A stretch of 64,000 bases of DNA, taken from an uncultured Flavobacteriaceae bacterium (lineage in GTDB: Bacteria > Bacteroidota > Bacteroidia > Flavobacteriales > Flavobacteriaceae). The stretch is from assembly GCA_913065125.1 (NCBI GenBank), contig CAJYAG010000001.1:310001-374000 (forward strand), written 5' to 3'. The position numbers were made by a program, and so were the translations under genes. Of this stretch, positions 63,921-64,000 are shown one piece after another. Under the pieces are notes generated by a model. That model had not been told where the DNA came from. It did not search any database and worked only from the letters and a program-made list of their open reading frames with translations. The first letter of the stretch is position 1. Each line of letters begins with the position of its first letter.

Positions 63921-64000
63921 ATGGTAAACACAAGTGATTTTACAACAAGACTAAAAAAAGTGATGGATTACCATCGTTTAACTGCATCATTATTCGCAGA
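63921..64000 (+). CDS. helix-turn-helix (XRE family) regulator, partial at window end
   Basis: The ATG at 63921 opens a frame that runs off the window. The 26 visible codons (MVNTSDFTTRLKKVMDYHRL and TASLFA) match the first helix of XRE-type HTH proteins found in Bacteroidota. The palindrome over its promoter fits autoregulation. Full length and partners cannot be seen. Confidence 0.75.
   Translation, partial: MVNTSDFTTRLKKVMDYHRLTASLFA

Overview
The window is AT-rich and densely coded, and its gene content points to a member of the Flavobacteriaceae (Bacteroidota), probably a marine genus close to Polaribacter or Tenacibaculum. The evidence is a type IX secretion (T9SS) C-terminal sorting domain, -7-like promoter elements of the form TAnnTTTG, many secreted SAQ/AQ-type signal peptides, DUF3667, DUF1853 and DUF2461 proteins, and short dispersed palindromes typical of flavobacterial intergenic DNA. 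No tRNA, rRNA, CRISPR array, transposase or phage gene was seen. Genus placement is inference.

Layout. 1-6.4 kb: DUF1853 and DUF2461 proteins, a secreted M28 peptidase, a solitary GmrSD-like (DUF262/DUF1524) protein that may be a type IV restriction enzyme, and a minus-strand operon of a DUF3667 membrane protein with two micropeptide genes (56 and 38 aa). 6.4-17.1 kb: MATE exporter, thioesterase, DEAD-box helicase, TRIC-like channel, tricorn-like S41 protease, MaoC dehydratase, a RadD-like helicase and an EamA exporter. 17.1-30.1 kb: a fatty acid hydroxylase, two S9 peptidases, a class IV aminotransferase, a sortilin-like BNR protein, an M13 peptidase and two cold-shock-domain proteins. 30.2-36.9 kb: two tandem DEAD-box helicases (the second carries DEYD in motif II), then a tesA/ybbA/ybbP-type esterase plus ABC transporter locus.

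37-44.5 kb: a purine-degradation set (guanine deaminase and the two xanthine dehydrogenase subunits), a small membrane protein without an ATG start, and a TetR-nitroreductase-alcohol dehydrogenase operon with a clear operator. 45-50.4 kb: MarC, then the most interesting locus: a T9SS-sorted surface protein, a 64-aa peptide ending in a Gly/Pro-rich tail after a signal-like segment, a strong hairpin, an HprK-like kinase with a PqqD-like N-terminus, and an overlapping nucleotidyltransferase. Kinase plus nucleotidyltransferase plus short precursor recalls tailoring genes of phosphorylated lasso peptides, but no cyclase or protease is present, so this may be an undescribed RiPP-like or secreted phosphopeptide system.

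51-54.8 kb: a membrane-anchored AraC regulator followed by two serine-hydrolase lipoproteins. 54.8-55.9 kb: 1.1 kb of decayed, repetitive non-coding DNA. 55.9-64 kb: YitT protein, methyltransferase, Bcr/CflA exporter, a fused E1 alpha/beta 2-oxoacid dehydrogenase, a methionine-type aminotransferase, an Lrp regulator, an M14 carboxypeptidase, and the start of an HTH regulator whose promoter lies inside a 28-bp palindrome. The many exported peptidases (M28, S41, two S9, M13), together with the M14 peptidase and amino-acid enzymes, fit a protein-degrading lifestyle.
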